A stretch of DNA of 64,000 bases from Phenylobacterium glaciei (GTDB lineage Bacteria; Pseudomonadota; Alphaproteobacteria; Caulobacterales; Caulobacteraceae): assembly GCF_016772415.1 (NCBI RefSeq), contig NZ_JAGSGD010000001.1:3125501-3189500 (forward strand). The letters are read 5' to 3'. The position numbers were made by a program, and so were the translations under genes. Numbering within the stretch: the stretch's first letter is position 1; each line of letters begins with the position of its first letter. The notes under the pieces are model-generated. The model made no database searches and was not told where the DNA came from. It saw nothing but the letters and a program-made list of their open reading frames with translations. Below are positions 16,274 to 23,970 of this stretch, piece by piece.

Positions 16274-17767
16274 TCAGTTCACCCGGCTCGGCCGCGTGTA
16301 GGACTTGGCGGGCGCAACCATCGTCACCTGCAATCCCTGCGGCAGCCACTCGCGGACCAGCGTCCCGCCCAGCTGCCCCTCCACCGACACCTTCGAAAGC
16401 GTCGAGCCGAAGCCCTCCACCGCCGGCGGTCCCGCCACGGCCGGGCCGCCGGTCTCACGCCAGATCAGCCGGTAGTCGTCGCCCATCCGGTTGGCGGTGA
16501 TCGAGACATGTCCGCCCGCCGCCGACAGCGCCCCGTACTTGGCCGCATTGGTGGCCAGCTCGTGGAAGATCAGGGCCAGGGGTGTCGCGGCCCGGTCGTC
16601 GATGCCGATGTCGTCGCCCTCCAGGCTGATCCGCAGGCCGCCGGCCCCGTCATAGGGGGAGAACAGCTCGCTCAGCAGCGCGAAGGCTGTCGCCGCCCGG
16701 GCGTTGGGCTGCGAGACCTTGCTATGGGGCCGCACGAAGTCGTGGGCCCGGCCCAGGGCCATCACCCGGTCGCGCAGGGCCATCGCATAGGCCTTGGACT
16801 CCGGATGGGTCCGCGCCGACAGTGAGATCAGTCCCGAGATCACCGCGAAGATGTTCTTGATCCGGTGGCTCAGCTCCTGGCTGACCAGCTCGCGCTCCTC
16901 GGCCAGCCGCTTGGCGTCGTCGATGTCGGTGCAGGTGCCGAACCAGCGGGTGATATAGCCGGCCTCGTCACGGATCGGCAGGGCCCGGCCCAGGGTCCAG
17001 CGATAGGCGCCGTCGTGGCGACGCAGCCGGTATTCGATCTCGTAGGGCACGCCGGTTTCCAGGCTGTGGCTCCACAGCGCCCAGGCCCGCTCCCGGTCGT
17101 CCGGGTGGAACATGTCGTTCCAGGCCTCGCCGTCGGTGGCGCCAGGCTCCATGCCGGTGAACTCGTACCAGCGGGCGTTGTAGTAGTCGTGATAGCCGTC
17201 CGGCAGGGTCGACCAGACCATCTGCGGCATGGAGTCGGCGATGGCCCGAAACCGGTCCTCACCATCCTTCAGCTTGACCGCCTGGGCCCGCATGGCCAGC
17301 TGCGCCATCACCTGGCGGGCCAGGGCCAGCAGGGTTTCGGTCTGTTCGGCGGTCAGGCCCTCTGGCCGCGGCACGGTGTCGATCACCGCGACCGATCCGA
17401 TGGGGACGCCGTCGGGACTGTCCACCCGCGCCCCGGCGTAGAACCGCAGAGACGGGGTCTCGGTCACCAGGACGTTACCGACTGTCCGCGTATCCTTGGT
17501 CAGGTCAGGGAAGACCTCGATATCCTCGCAGACCAGGACGTGGCGACAGATCGCCATCTCCACCGGCGTCTCGCTGACCTCCAGACCGACCTTGGCCTTG
17601 AACCATTGACGCTCGGCGTCGACGAAGCTCACCACCGCGATCGGTGTCTTGCACACCAGGGCGGCCAGCCGGACGACATCATCGAAGGCGGTCTCGGCCT
17701 CGGTGTCCAGGATCCCCGTCGCCATCAGCGACCGGACCCGGGCGTCCTTACTCTCGGCTTCGGTCAC
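16274..17767 (-). CDS. HWE-family sensor histidine kinase with GAF and PAS domains
   Basis: A 497-residue soluble kinase. A GAF domain spans about residues 15-165, a PAS/PAC domain about 170-295 (PDGYHDYYNARWYEFTG, then HDGAYRWTLGRALPIRD), and the kinase core follows. The phospho-acceptor is the His in ELSHRIKNIFAVI; the N-box FHELATNAAKYGAL and the HWE-type motifs mark the subfamily. No membrane segment, so it senses a cytoplasmic signal, possibly light or redox through PAS, though no flavin cysteine motif was seen. GTG start. Its partner may be the facing lone receiver. Confidence 0.92.
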   Translation of the reverse strand: MTEAESKDARVRSLMATGILDTEAETAFDDVVRLAALVCKTPIAVVSFVDAERQWFKAKVGLEVSETPVEMAICRHVLVCEDIEVFPDLTKDTRTVGNVLVTETPSLRFYAGARVDSPDGVPIGSVAVIDTVPRPEGLTAEQTETLLALARQVMAQLAMRAQAVKLKDGEDRFRAIADSMPQMVWSTLPDGYHDYYNARWYEFTGMEPGATDGEAWNDMFHPDDRERAWALWSHSLETGVPYEIEYRLRRHDGAYRWTLGRALPIRDEAGYITRWFGTCTDIDDAKRLAEERELVSQELSHRIKNIFAVISGLISLSARTHPESKAYAMALRDRVMALGRAHDFVRPHSKVSQPNARAATAFALLSELFSPYDGAGGLRISLEGDDIGIDDRAATPLALIFHELATNAAKYGALSAAGGHVSITANRMGDDYRLIWRETGGPAVAGPPAVEGFGSTLSKVSVEGQLGGTLVREWLPQGLQVTMVAPAKSYTRPSRVN

Positions 17768-17872
17768 CGGCTCAGCTTCTTCGTCTTCTGCGCCACAATC
17801 TGGCGGGAATGTCTGATAGCAAACATGGCCGGAGTACGCCTGGGATTCGGTCGGGTTCCGAAATTGGCGTCC

Positions 17873-18265
17873 TTACGAACTGACGCAGGTGCTCAGATTG
17901 ACCGGCGCTGTCGCCCCGCGCAACCAGCCACCGTCCACCTTGGTGAACTCTGAGAACCCGGACTCCGGCCGGTACTCGCTGCGCACGGCGTCCCAGCCTT
18001 CCCAGCTCATGGCCACCACCAGCTTGGCGCTGACCCCCTTGGCTTGGTCGATGGGGGTGATCTCGCGCTCACCCTTGCAGCCTACCTCGAAGGACTGGCA
18101 GCCATCGGCCTTGGCGCTGCAGGCCTTGTCGGTCTTCACGATCTGCTGGCGCCAGGCCAGGATCGCCTCATCCAGGCCCGCGTACTTGGCCTCGGCCCCG
18201 GTCTTGGCCTTGGGACTGCAGCTCGCCAGCACCGCCGCGGCGGCCAGGATCCAGACTCTACGCAC
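17873..18265 (-). CDS. Hypothetical lipoprotein, 130 aa
   Basis: Not recognised as a named family. The GTG at 18265 has GGAG six bases upstream and gives a short basic n-region (MRRVW), a hydrophobic core and the lipobox VLASC, so the mature protein is a lipid-anchored Cys at residue 16. Four further cysteines (KACSAKADGCQSFEVGC, and STC at the end) may form disulfides in the periplasm. A longer upstream reading of the frame is rejected because it would bury the lipobox. Divergent from the glycine-zipper gene. Confidence 0.78.
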   Translation of the reverse strand: MRRVWILAAAAVLASCSPKAKTGAEAKYAGLDEAILAWRQQIVKTDKACSAKADGCQSFEVGCKGEREITPIDQAKGVSAKLVVAMSWEGWDAVRSEYRPESGFSEFTKVDGGWLRGATAPVNLSTCVSS

Positions 18266-18396
18266 GCGCTTCTCCGCTTGAGGTTCGGGCCGGGGCTTTT
18301 TCCGGTCAATCGAGGCGCCAGCAAGGCAGGCGCATCCATCCAACGCGCGAGGCGTTGTGTCGGCTGAGGGACTTTAGGATTCGAGGAGGCTTGGCT

Positions 18397-18786
18397 ATGC
18401 GTCGTATGCTTTTGATTACCGGTTTGGTGGCGGCTGCCGTCACCGCGCCCACCCTGGCCAGCGCGCGCACCGCCTGTGACCAGCGCGCCCACGACCGCAA
18501 GGTGACCGGCACCGTGCTGGGCGCCCTCGGCGGCGCCCTGATCGGCAATGCGGTGGGTAACGGCAAGGGCGCTGTCATCGGCGGCGTCGGCGGCGCGGTG
18601 GTGGGCAACCAGCTCGCCCGCACCAAGTGCGACACCAGCCGCAGCTACACGCGCACCAGCAACCGCGGCGCCTATCGCAACTCCAACTATCGGCAGGCCG
18701 CCTACAGCTGCCGCATGGTGAGCAAGCCGTATTATGACGACCGTGGCCAGGTCAGCTACTATCAGACCCGCGTGTGTGACCAGTGA
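18397..18786 (+). CDS. Glycine-zipper 2TM domain envelope protein
   Basis: A 129-residue exported protein. The signal peptide ends near ASA-RTA. Residues about 38-75 are a glycine-zipper hairpin (TVLGALGGALIGNAVGNGKG, then AVIGGVGGAVVGNQLA) of the Rick_17kDa/SlyB type, which inserts in the outer membrane. Two cysteines in the tyrosine/arginine-rich C-terminus may pair. GAGGAGG precedes the ATG. The next gene overlaps its end by four bases, so both are probably co-transcribed and act in the envelope. Confidence 0.88.
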   Translation: MRRMLLITGLVAAAVTAPTLASARTACDQRAHDRKVTGTVLGALGGALIGNAVGNGKGAVIGGVGGAVVGNQLARTKCDTSRSYTRTSNRGAYRNSNYRQAAYSCRMVSKPYYDDRGQVSYYQTRVCDQ

Positions 18787-19259
18787 TCGCCCCGATGAGA
18801 GCCGTGAGCCTGGCGGCGATCGCGGCTCTGTCGCTCACCGCCTGTAGCGACAATGACGGCGTGAAGGTGGCCAAGGGTATCTGCACGCCCTTCGCCACCA
18901 CGCCCGCCGCCCCGGCCACCACCGCCGGGGTTCCGGCCCTGGCGCCGGCCGTGTCAGCCGACGTCGCCGCGCCGGTGGAGGACTGCCTGCACCGCTGGGC
19001 CTATAGCCTGGCCGGCGCCAAGGACAGTGCCGACGTGGTGGCCGACGCCACCGTCGCGGCCTGCAACTCGGCGCTCTCCAAGTGGAACCAGGCCTCGCTC
19101 TCAGGTCCCGCCGGTCCGTCCGACGCGATCAGCCTGGTAACGGGCGAGCCCACCAGCGCGATCACCGAACATCGCAACTTCGCGGCGTCTCGGGCCCTGT
19201 TCTTCGTGGTCCAGGCCCGCGCCGGCCGCTGCGCCCCGCCGCCGCCCGTGAAGGGCTAA
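18783..19259 (+). CDS. Hypothetical lipoprotein, 158 aa
   Basis: Begins with a GTG overlapping the previous stop (GTGA); an ATG four codons on is an alternative. A signal peptide with lipobox SLTAC places the lipidated cysteine near residue 21. A threonine/proline/alanine linker (residues 38-60) leads to a compact domain with cysteines in VEDCLHRW, AACNSAL and GRCAPP, which may be disulfide-bonded. No family recognised. Translationally coupled to the glycine-zipper gene, so an envelope role is likely. Confidence 0.78.
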   Translation: MIAPMRAVSLAAIAALSLTACSDNDGVKVAKGICTPFATTPAAPATTAGVPALAPAVSADVAAPVEDCLHRWAYSLAGAKDSADVVADATVAACNSALSKWNQASLSGPAGPSDAISLVTGEPTSAITEHRNFAASRALFFVVQARAGRCAPPPPVKG

Positions 19260-19271
19260 GCTCAAATCAGG

Positions 19272-19398
19272 ATCGTCATGGCCGGGCTTGTCCCGGCCAC
19301 CCATGTTCTCCGATGTTCCGTAAGCGTCAGCGGCCGCGTCGCGCGCCCTGGACAGACGCTGTGACCATGGGTCCCCGGGACAAGCCCGGGGATGACGG
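19272..19398. repeat. Intergenic repeat type A, copy 3 (inverted, diverged core)
   Basis: The GGCCGGGCTTGTCCCGGCC arm comes first and the CCCCGGGACAAGCCCGGGG arm last, the reverse of copies 1, 2 and 5. The core is more diverged. It follows the 158-aa lipoprotein gene. Confidence 0.8.
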
Positions 19399-19402
19399 TT
19401 TG

Positions 19403-19558
19403 CTAGTGCGGGCCAGCCAGCCAATGCAGGTCTCCCGCATTTCCCCGCGGCGGATCACCCCAGGGCCGCGCCCGCCGCCTCGACTTCCGCGCCGCCACGA
19501 CCTGCTGAATCCACAGGACCCAGCCGAACGGCACGTCCTTCCTGTCCAACTCGTCCAT
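19403..19558 (-). CDS. Small hypothetical protein, 51 aa
   Basis: A short frame starting ATG at 19558 with AAGGAG seven bases before it, which is one of the better ribosome sites in this region and the main support. It begins MDELDRKDVPFGWVLWIQQV, a short hydrophobic helix, then turns strongly basic (ARKSRRRAR). It could be a small membrane-associated protein. No family recognised. It reads away from the LysR gene 90 bp upstream, so the two may share regulation. An upstream extension of the frame lacks a ribosome site. Confidence 0.42.
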   Translation of the reverse strand: MDELDRKDVPFGWVLWIQQVVAARKSRRRARPWGDPPRGNAGDLHWLAGPH

Positions 19559-19647
19559 CACCAGTCTCCTTATCTGATGACCGGGTTTTCGGCCCTTCGA
19601 CCCCTGGTGACAAAGCGATCCTCCTGCTCTAAGCATTAGGTCAGCTT

Positions 19648-20532
19648 ATGTCAGACCCGCTCGCCACCCTGCCGCTCAGCGCCATCCGGGTCTTCGAGGC
19701 CGCGGCCCGGCTTGGCAGCTTCACCCGCGCCGCCGCCGAGCTGAACATCACCCAGGCCGCCGTTTCCTGGCAGGTGAAGGCCCTGGAGCAGCGCCTCGAT
19801 CAGCCCCTTTTCCGCCGCCTGCCCCGTGAGGTGGTGCTGACCCCCTCGGGCGAACGCCTGGCCCGGGCGGCCAGTGAGGCGGTCACCGTCCTGCGCGCCG
19901 CGCTCTCCGACCTCACCGACACCGGGGAAGGCGTCCTGGCCATCACCACCCTGCAGTCCCTGGCCACCGTCTGGCTGGCTCCGCGCCTGGGCGCCTTCCA
20001 GCTGGCCCACCCGCAGATCGCCGTACGCCTGGAGGCCAGCGGCCGGGTCGTCGATCTGACCCGCGAGGACATGGACGTGGCGATCCGCTCCGGCTCCGGC
20101 GAATGGCCGGGCCTGGCCAGCCACTACCTGTTCTCCGCCGACGGCGCGCCGCTCTGCACGCCGCAGATGGCCCGCGACCTGAACCTCACCGAACCCCGCG
20201 ACCTGCTGAAGGCGCCCCTGATCGGCCTGGCCAGCGAATGGGATGCCTGGTTCGCCGCCGCGGGGGTGCAGGCGCCCTCCATCGAGGGCACACCGCGCCT
20301 GGCCGCCGACGCCCAGTCCCTGGAGGTGGCCGCCGCCCTGGCCGGTCACGGCGTGGCCCTGGGCTCCCCGGTCCTGTTCGGGGCCGACATCGCCCAGGGG
20401 CGGCTGGTCTGCCCCTTCGACGCCCGCATCTCCTTCGGAAACGGCTACTGGCTGGTCTATCCCGCCGACCGCCGCCGCGCCGCCAAGATCACAGCCTTCC
20501 GTGACTGGCTCCTGGCCCAGGTCGCACCATGA
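19648..20532 (+). CDS. LysR family transcriptional regulator (GcvA-like)
   Basis: A 294-residue LysR regulator. The winged helix-turn-helix occupies residues 8-68 (LSAIRVFEAAARLGSFTRAA, then AAVSWQVKALEQRL), followed by a linker helix and a periplasmic-binding-protein-like effector domain from about residue 92. LPLSAIRVFEAAARLGSFT is typical of the GcvA/TrpI subgroup. Unlike most LysR genes it does not face its target but leads a same-strand operon: the methyltransferase start overlaps its stop by ATGA. The effector is unknown. Confidence 0.92.
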   Translation: MSDPLATLPLSAIRVFEAAARLGSFTRAAAELNITQAAVSWQVKALEQRLDQPLFRRLPREVVLTPSGERLARAASEAVTVLRAALSDLTDTGEGVLAITTLQSLATVWLAPRLGAFQLAHPQIAVRLEASGRVVDLTREDMDVAIRSGSGEWPGLASHYLFSADGAPLCTPQMARDLNLTEPRDLLKAPLIGLASEWDAWFAAAGVQAPSIEGTPRLAADAQSLEVAAALAGHGVALGSPVLFGADIAQGRLVCPFDARISFGNGYWLVYPADRRRAAKITAFRDWLLAQVAP

Positions 20533-21335
20533 CCCTCAAGACCAAGATCCGGCGCGTCCTGGAGGTCACCGGCCTCATCGGCCCCTATTACCGCTGGCGC
20601 GAGGCCAGGCTGGCGGCCATCGCGTCGGAGAGCGTGGACGACGGTCTGCCCATGCCGCCGCCGCCCCTCATCACCTTGATCGCCAGCACCTCCGGCCAGC
20701 GCTGGTATTCCGAACGCGGCCGCGAGGACGCCGCCCAGTTCCGGGCCCTCGCCCTTGAGCAAGGCATCGACCTCGCCACGCCCCGCACAGTCCTCGACTG
20801 GGGCGTCGGTTGCGGCCGCATCGCCCGCTGGCTGGCCCAGGACGTCACCGCCGCGGGCGGCCAGTTCCTCGGTGTCGACATCCATCCCAAGCTGGCGGCT
20901 TGGTGCGCGCAAGCCCTGCCCGGCCGCTACCTGCGCACCGGCCTGCAGCCGCCCCTCCCCTTCGAGGCCGCCAGCCTGGACCTGGCCTATTCCTACTCCG
21001 TCCTGACCCACCTGACCGAGGCCACCGCGCGCGCCTGGCTGGCCGAACTGCGCCGCCTGCTGAAGGCCGGCGGCTGCGCCATCCTGACCTTCCACGACGA
21101 AACCTACGCCCAGGCCTGGGGACCTCCAGAGGTCCGCGCCCGGCTGGCCAACGAGGACTACGTGGTCTGGAACAACGCCCTTGAGGGCAGCAACTACATG
21201 TCGGCCTGGACAAGTCGCGCCTATTTCCGCCAGCTTGCCGCGGCCGCAGGCTTCACCGTGGCCAGGATCGTCGAGGGCGGCGCCGACTTCCCGAGCCGGG
21301 CCATCGCCGTACTCCGCCCCAAGGACCTGCCATGA
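20529..21335 (+). CDS. Class I SAM-dependent methyltransferase
   Basis: A 268-residue methyltransferase. The SAM-binding motif I is VLDWGVGCGRIARWL near residue 96, followed by the acidic end of strand 2 in FLGVDIHPKLAAW and motif IV LAYSYSVLTHL, then the RRLLKAGGCAILTFHDE strand. The N-terminal 60 residues are a family-specific helical cap (IRRVLEVTGLIGPYYRWREA). Substrate unknown; similar proteins occur near polysaccharide or glycan genes. ATGA overlaps on both sides place it in an operon between the LysR regulator and the GH84 enzyme. Confidence 0.88.
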   Translation: MTLKTKIRRVLEVTGLIGPYYRWREARLAAIASESVDDGLPMPPPPLITLIASTSGQRWYSERGREDAAQFRALALEQGIDLATPRTVLDWGVGCGRIARWLAQDVTAAGGQFLGVDIHPKLAAWCAQALPGRYLRTGLQPPLPFEAASLDLAYSYSVLTHLTEATARAWLAELRRLLKAGGCAILTFHDETYAQAWGPPEVRARLANEDYVVWNNALEGSNYMSAWTSRAYFRQLAAAAGFTVARIVEGGADFPSRAIAVLRPKDLP

Positions 21336-22396
21336 CCGAACTCGGCATCATCGAGGGCTACTACGGGACCCCTTGGAGCTGGCAGGACCGCCGCGACCAA
21401 GTCGCCGCGCTCTCGCCCCACGGCTACAAGTTTTACATGTATGCGCCGAAGGCCGACCCCTATCTGCGCCGCGCCTGGCAGCAGGAGCATCCCGCCGAGA
21501 TGGGCGCCGAGCTGATGGGCCTGGCCGACGCCTGCGGCGAGCACGGCGTCCGCTTCGGGGTGGGCTTGAGCCCCTTCGAGCTCTACCGCGATTTCAACGC
21601 CGACGCGCAGGAAGCCCTGGCCCGCAAGCTCGCCTTCTTCGACGTCATCGGGGTGCAGGACCTGGGCATCCTGTTCGACGACATGCGCGGCGACCTGCCC
21701 GACCTGGCCGCCACCCAGGTGCAGATCCTGCACTGGATCGCGCAGCGCACGACGGCGACCCGCATCGTCGCCTGCCCCACCTACTATTCCGACGACCCCG
21801 GCCTCGACCGCGCCTTCGGGGCGCGGCCGGCCGACTACCTCGAAGCGTTCGGGCGTCTGCTGGACCCCGCCATCGAGATCTTCTGGACCGGCGAGGAGGT
21901 CTGTTCGCGGGAGTTCACCCCAGGCCACCTGGCGCGCGTGACGCAGCAACTGGGCCGCAAGCCGTTCCTTTGGGACAACTATCCGGTCAATGACGGGCCG
22001 CGCATGTCGCCCCACCTGCACCTGCGCGCCTTCACCGGCCGCCCGGCCAGTATCGCAGGCCACATCGCCGCCCACGCCGTGAACCCGGCCCTGCAGCCGA
22101 TCCTCAGCCGCATCCCGGCCATCAGCCTGGCGCAGAGCTACCGGCTCGGCGACGACTACCAGTACGGCCAGGCCTTCCTCGCCGCCGCCAACGAGGTGCT
22201 GGGTCCCGACCTCGCCCGCCGCGTCCAGGGCCACCTGACCCTGCTGCACGACACCGGCCGTGACCGCCTCGGCGACGCCCTGCCCGTGCTGCGCCAGCGC
22301 TACGCCGCCTTCGACCATCCGGGAGCCCGCGAGATCACAGCCTTCCTGGACGGCGCCTACGTCATCACGCCGGAGATGATGGCGGAAGAACACTGA
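21332..22396 (+). CDS. GH84-type beta-N-acetylglucosaminidase (O-GlcNAcase-like)
   Basis: A 354-residue catalytic domain of the hyaluronidase/O-GlcNAcase family. Hallmarks in order: GIIEGYYGTPWSW at the N-terminus, YKFYMYAPKADPYLR, and ILFDDMRGD near residue 117, whose adjacent aspartates are the substrate-assisted catalytic pair; then FWTGEEVCS and FLWDNYPVNDG, which bind the N-acetyl sugar. No signal peptide and no accessory domains, unlike secreted clostridial GH84 toxins, so it acts in the cytoplasm. It should release GlcNAc from a glycoconjugate. ATGA overlap with the methyltransferase gene. Confidence 0.9.
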   Translation: MTELGIIEGYYGTPWSWQDRRDQVAALSPHGYKFYMYAPKADPYLRRAWQQEHPAEMGAELMGLADACGEHGVRFGVGLSPFELYRDFNADAQEALARKLAFFDVIGVQDLGILFDDMRGDLPDLAATQVQILHWIAQRTTATRIVACPTYYSDDPGLDRAFGARPADYLEAFGRLLDPAIEIFWTGEEVCSREFTPGHLARVTQQLGRKPFLWDNYPVNDGPRMSPHLHLRAFTGRPASIAGHIAAHAVNPALQPILSRIPAISLAQSYRLGDDYQYGQAFLAAANEVLGPDLARRVQGHLTLLHDTGRDRLGDALPVLRQRYAAFDHPGAREITAFLDGAYVITPEMMAEEH

Positions 22397-22446
22397 TATC
22401 TGCTAAGCTCAGCGCCGGGGATATGACCGTTTTTGGAGGATCATCC

Positions 22447-22686
22447 ATGACGTCTGAGTCCGAGCTGCTCGCGCACGAGCGCACCTACCACGTCTTCAAC
22501 ATGCTGGTCCGCTGGGCGATGGTCGCCCTGGGGAGCTCCATCCTGGGCCTGACCCTGTGGTTCGCCACGCCGGCCGGCTTCCTGGGCGGCGCAGTCTGCG
22601 GCCTGCTGGCCTTCGTCCTCGGCTATTGGTTCGTCGTCCGCCACGAGGCGCACCAGCCGCTCGACCCGTGGGCCGAGGGGCGGTGA
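22447..22686 (+). CDS. Small membrane protein, bacterial aa3-type COX subunit IV-like
   Basis: A 79-residue protein with an N-terminal ELLAHERTYHVFNMLVRW segment followed by two hydrophobic helices (residues about 26-46 and 48-66). The HExTYxxF motif resembles the small subunit IV of alphaproteobacterial aa3 cytochrome c oxidase, though that protein normally has one helix and lies near cox genes, which are absent here. It may be a paralog or a generic small membrane protein. GGAGGA lies six bases before the ATG. Confidence 0.7.
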   Translation: MTSESELLAHERTYHVFNMLVRWAMVALGSSILGLTLWFATPAGFLGGAVCGLLAFVLGYWFVVRHEAHQPLDPWAEGR

Positions 22687-22687
22687 T

Positions 22688-22813
22688 CTAGGCTCGTTTG
22701 ACGAAGCCTAGGCCTCGTCGACGAGCGGGATGAGGAAAAGTGCGGAGCGGTTTTCCGCCCGCATCCCGCGCCAACAAAGACTCGTTCGACGAAGCCTAGG
22801 CTTCGTCGAACGG
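22688..22813. repeat. Duplicated palindrome overlapping a stop codon (type G)
   Basis: Two related palindromic blocks centred on GAAGCCTAGGC, at 22692-22723 and 22781-22812. The second contains a perfect 28-bp palindrome (22784-22811). Between them lies an imperfect hairpin with GCGGGATG and CATCCCGC arms. The CTA of the second block is the stop codon of the minus-strand 82-aa gene, so its last codons form part of the palindrome. It could end transcription from both directions. Confidence 0.8.
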
Positions 22814-23044
22814 CGGCGGGAGCTGCCCGGCCTTGAACAGGATCACCGGGTTCTCGTCATAGTCGCCCAGCTCGGCGTCGGCCGAGGCCGAGAACGCCAC
22901 GACGCCAAGCCGGGTGTCTGACAGCCGGTCGGCCTTGCGTCGCGCCTCTTCGGCCGACTTGCAGATCACCACGGGCTCGGCCTTCAGCCCCTTGCCCTTG
23001 CCGGCGATGTAGGACTGGACCAGGTGGACCGTCTCCATGGCCAT
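22796..23044 (-). CDS. Hypothetical protein, 82 aa
   Basis: Not recognised as a named family. A compact soluble alpha/beta protein: VHLVQSYIAGK strand-loop, a charged helix SAEEARRKADRLSD, then LGVVAFSASADAELGDYDENPVIL and the tail PPPFDEA. Two in-frame ATGs (23044 and 23038) cannot be separated. It probably follows the tiny basic gene 10 bp upstream in one operon. Its last codons and stop lie in a perfect palindrome. Confidence 0.7.
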   Translation of the reverse strand: MAMETVHLVQSYIAGKGKGLKAEPVVICKSAEEARRKADRLSDTRLGVVAFSASADAELGDYDENPVILFKAGQLPPPFDEA

Positions 23045-23054
23045 GGGAGACGCC

Positions 23055-23162
23055 CTACTTCTTCAGGACGTTGGGGGTCCAGCCGGCCGGCGCGGTCGCC
23101 TTGGGCTTGTCGGCCTTGGGCTTGCGGGTTTCCTTGTTGCTCTTCTTCTGACCCTTGGCCAT
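23055..23162 (-). CDS. Tiny basic protein, 35 aa
   Basis: Reads MAKGQKKSNKETRKPKADKP and ends in GWTPNVLKK; twelve of 35 residues are lysine or arginine. Short proteins beginning MAKGQKKSNKE are widespread in proteobacteria and are annotated as hypothetical, so conservation supports this as a gene although it is very short. AAAGGA lies about eight bases before the ATG. The charge suggests RNA or ribosome contact, which is inference. Ten bases separate it from the 82-aa gene downstream on the same strand. Confidence 0.75.
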   Translation of the reverse strand: MAKGQKKSNKETRKPKADKPKATAPAGWTPNVLKK

Positions 23163-23310
23163 GGCGGTGTCCTTTCGCGCCCCGAAGCAGGGCGACGCAG
23201 CGGCGGCGACTCTAGCACATCGCCTTCCCTCCCAAGGGGAATTCGGCGTCGCCCTGGGCGCCCGCGCGGCAACGCGACTAGACTACGGATCAACTCGGGG
23301 GAGAGATCAC

Positions 23311-23964
23311 ATGGACCGGCCAGGCCTGCTGCCGAAACTCATCCTGGCGCTCGCCATCCTCGGCGGGGTCAGCTTCCTGGCCGCCAACCGTTTCGCCCTG
23401 CCCGGCGCCGCGATGATCGCCTGGAAGGGCTCGGGCGTCGCCCTGCTGGCGGTCTATGCCGCGACGCGCGCCAAGGCCCTGGACGGCTGGCTGATCGCCG
23501 CCGTCATGGCGTTGGGCGCCGCCGGCGACGTGCTGCTGGAGACCCACGGCATGATCCCCGGCGCCGTGGCCTTCCTGGCCGGCCACCTTGTCGCCATCGC
23601 GCTGTACCTGCGCAACCGCCGCCCCAGCCTGACGCGCAGCCAGCTGCTGCTGGCCCTGCTCATCATCCCGGCCACGGTGATCACCGCCTACCTGCTGCCC
23701 GCCGACCGCGCCGGCGCCCCGGGCATCGCCCTCTACGCCGCAGGCCTGGCCGCCATGGCGGCGTCCGCCTGGATCAGTCGTTTCCCCAGGATGAGCGTCA
23801 GCCTCGGCGCCCTGATGTTCGTGGCCTCGGACCTGCTGATCTTCGCCCGCCTCGGCCCGCTCGAACACAGCCCCCTCATCGGCTTGGCCATCTGGGCGCT
23901 CTACTTCGCCGGCCAGCTGCGGATCTGCCTGGGGGTCGTGGGGACGCTAGCGAGGCGGGCCTAG
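23311..23964 (+). CDS. Lysoplasmalogenase (YhhN/TMEM86 family)
   Basis: A 217-residue integral membrane protein with about eight hydrophobic helices and the YhhN signatures AAGDVLLE (GDxxL, near residue 72) and VASDLLIFARL (SDxxI, near residue 172), whose aspartates are presumed catalytic. The family hydrolyses the vinyl-ether bond of lysoplasmalogen in animals; in bacteria the substrate is less clear. GGGGGAG stands before the ATG at 23311, so a longer in-frame extension reading over the tiny basic gene is rejected. Divergent from that gene. Confidence 0.88.
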   Translation: MDRPGLLPKLILALAILGGVSFLAANRFALPGAAMIAWKGSGVALLAVYAATRAKALDGWLIAAVMALGAAGDVLLETHGMIPGAVAFLAGHLVAIALYLRNRRPSLTRSQLLLALLIIPATVITAYLLPADRAGAPGIALYAAGLAAMAASAWISRFPRMSVSLGALMFVASDLLIFARLGPLEHSPLIGLAIWALYFAGQLRICLGVVGTLARRA

Positions 23965-23970
23965 GCGTCC

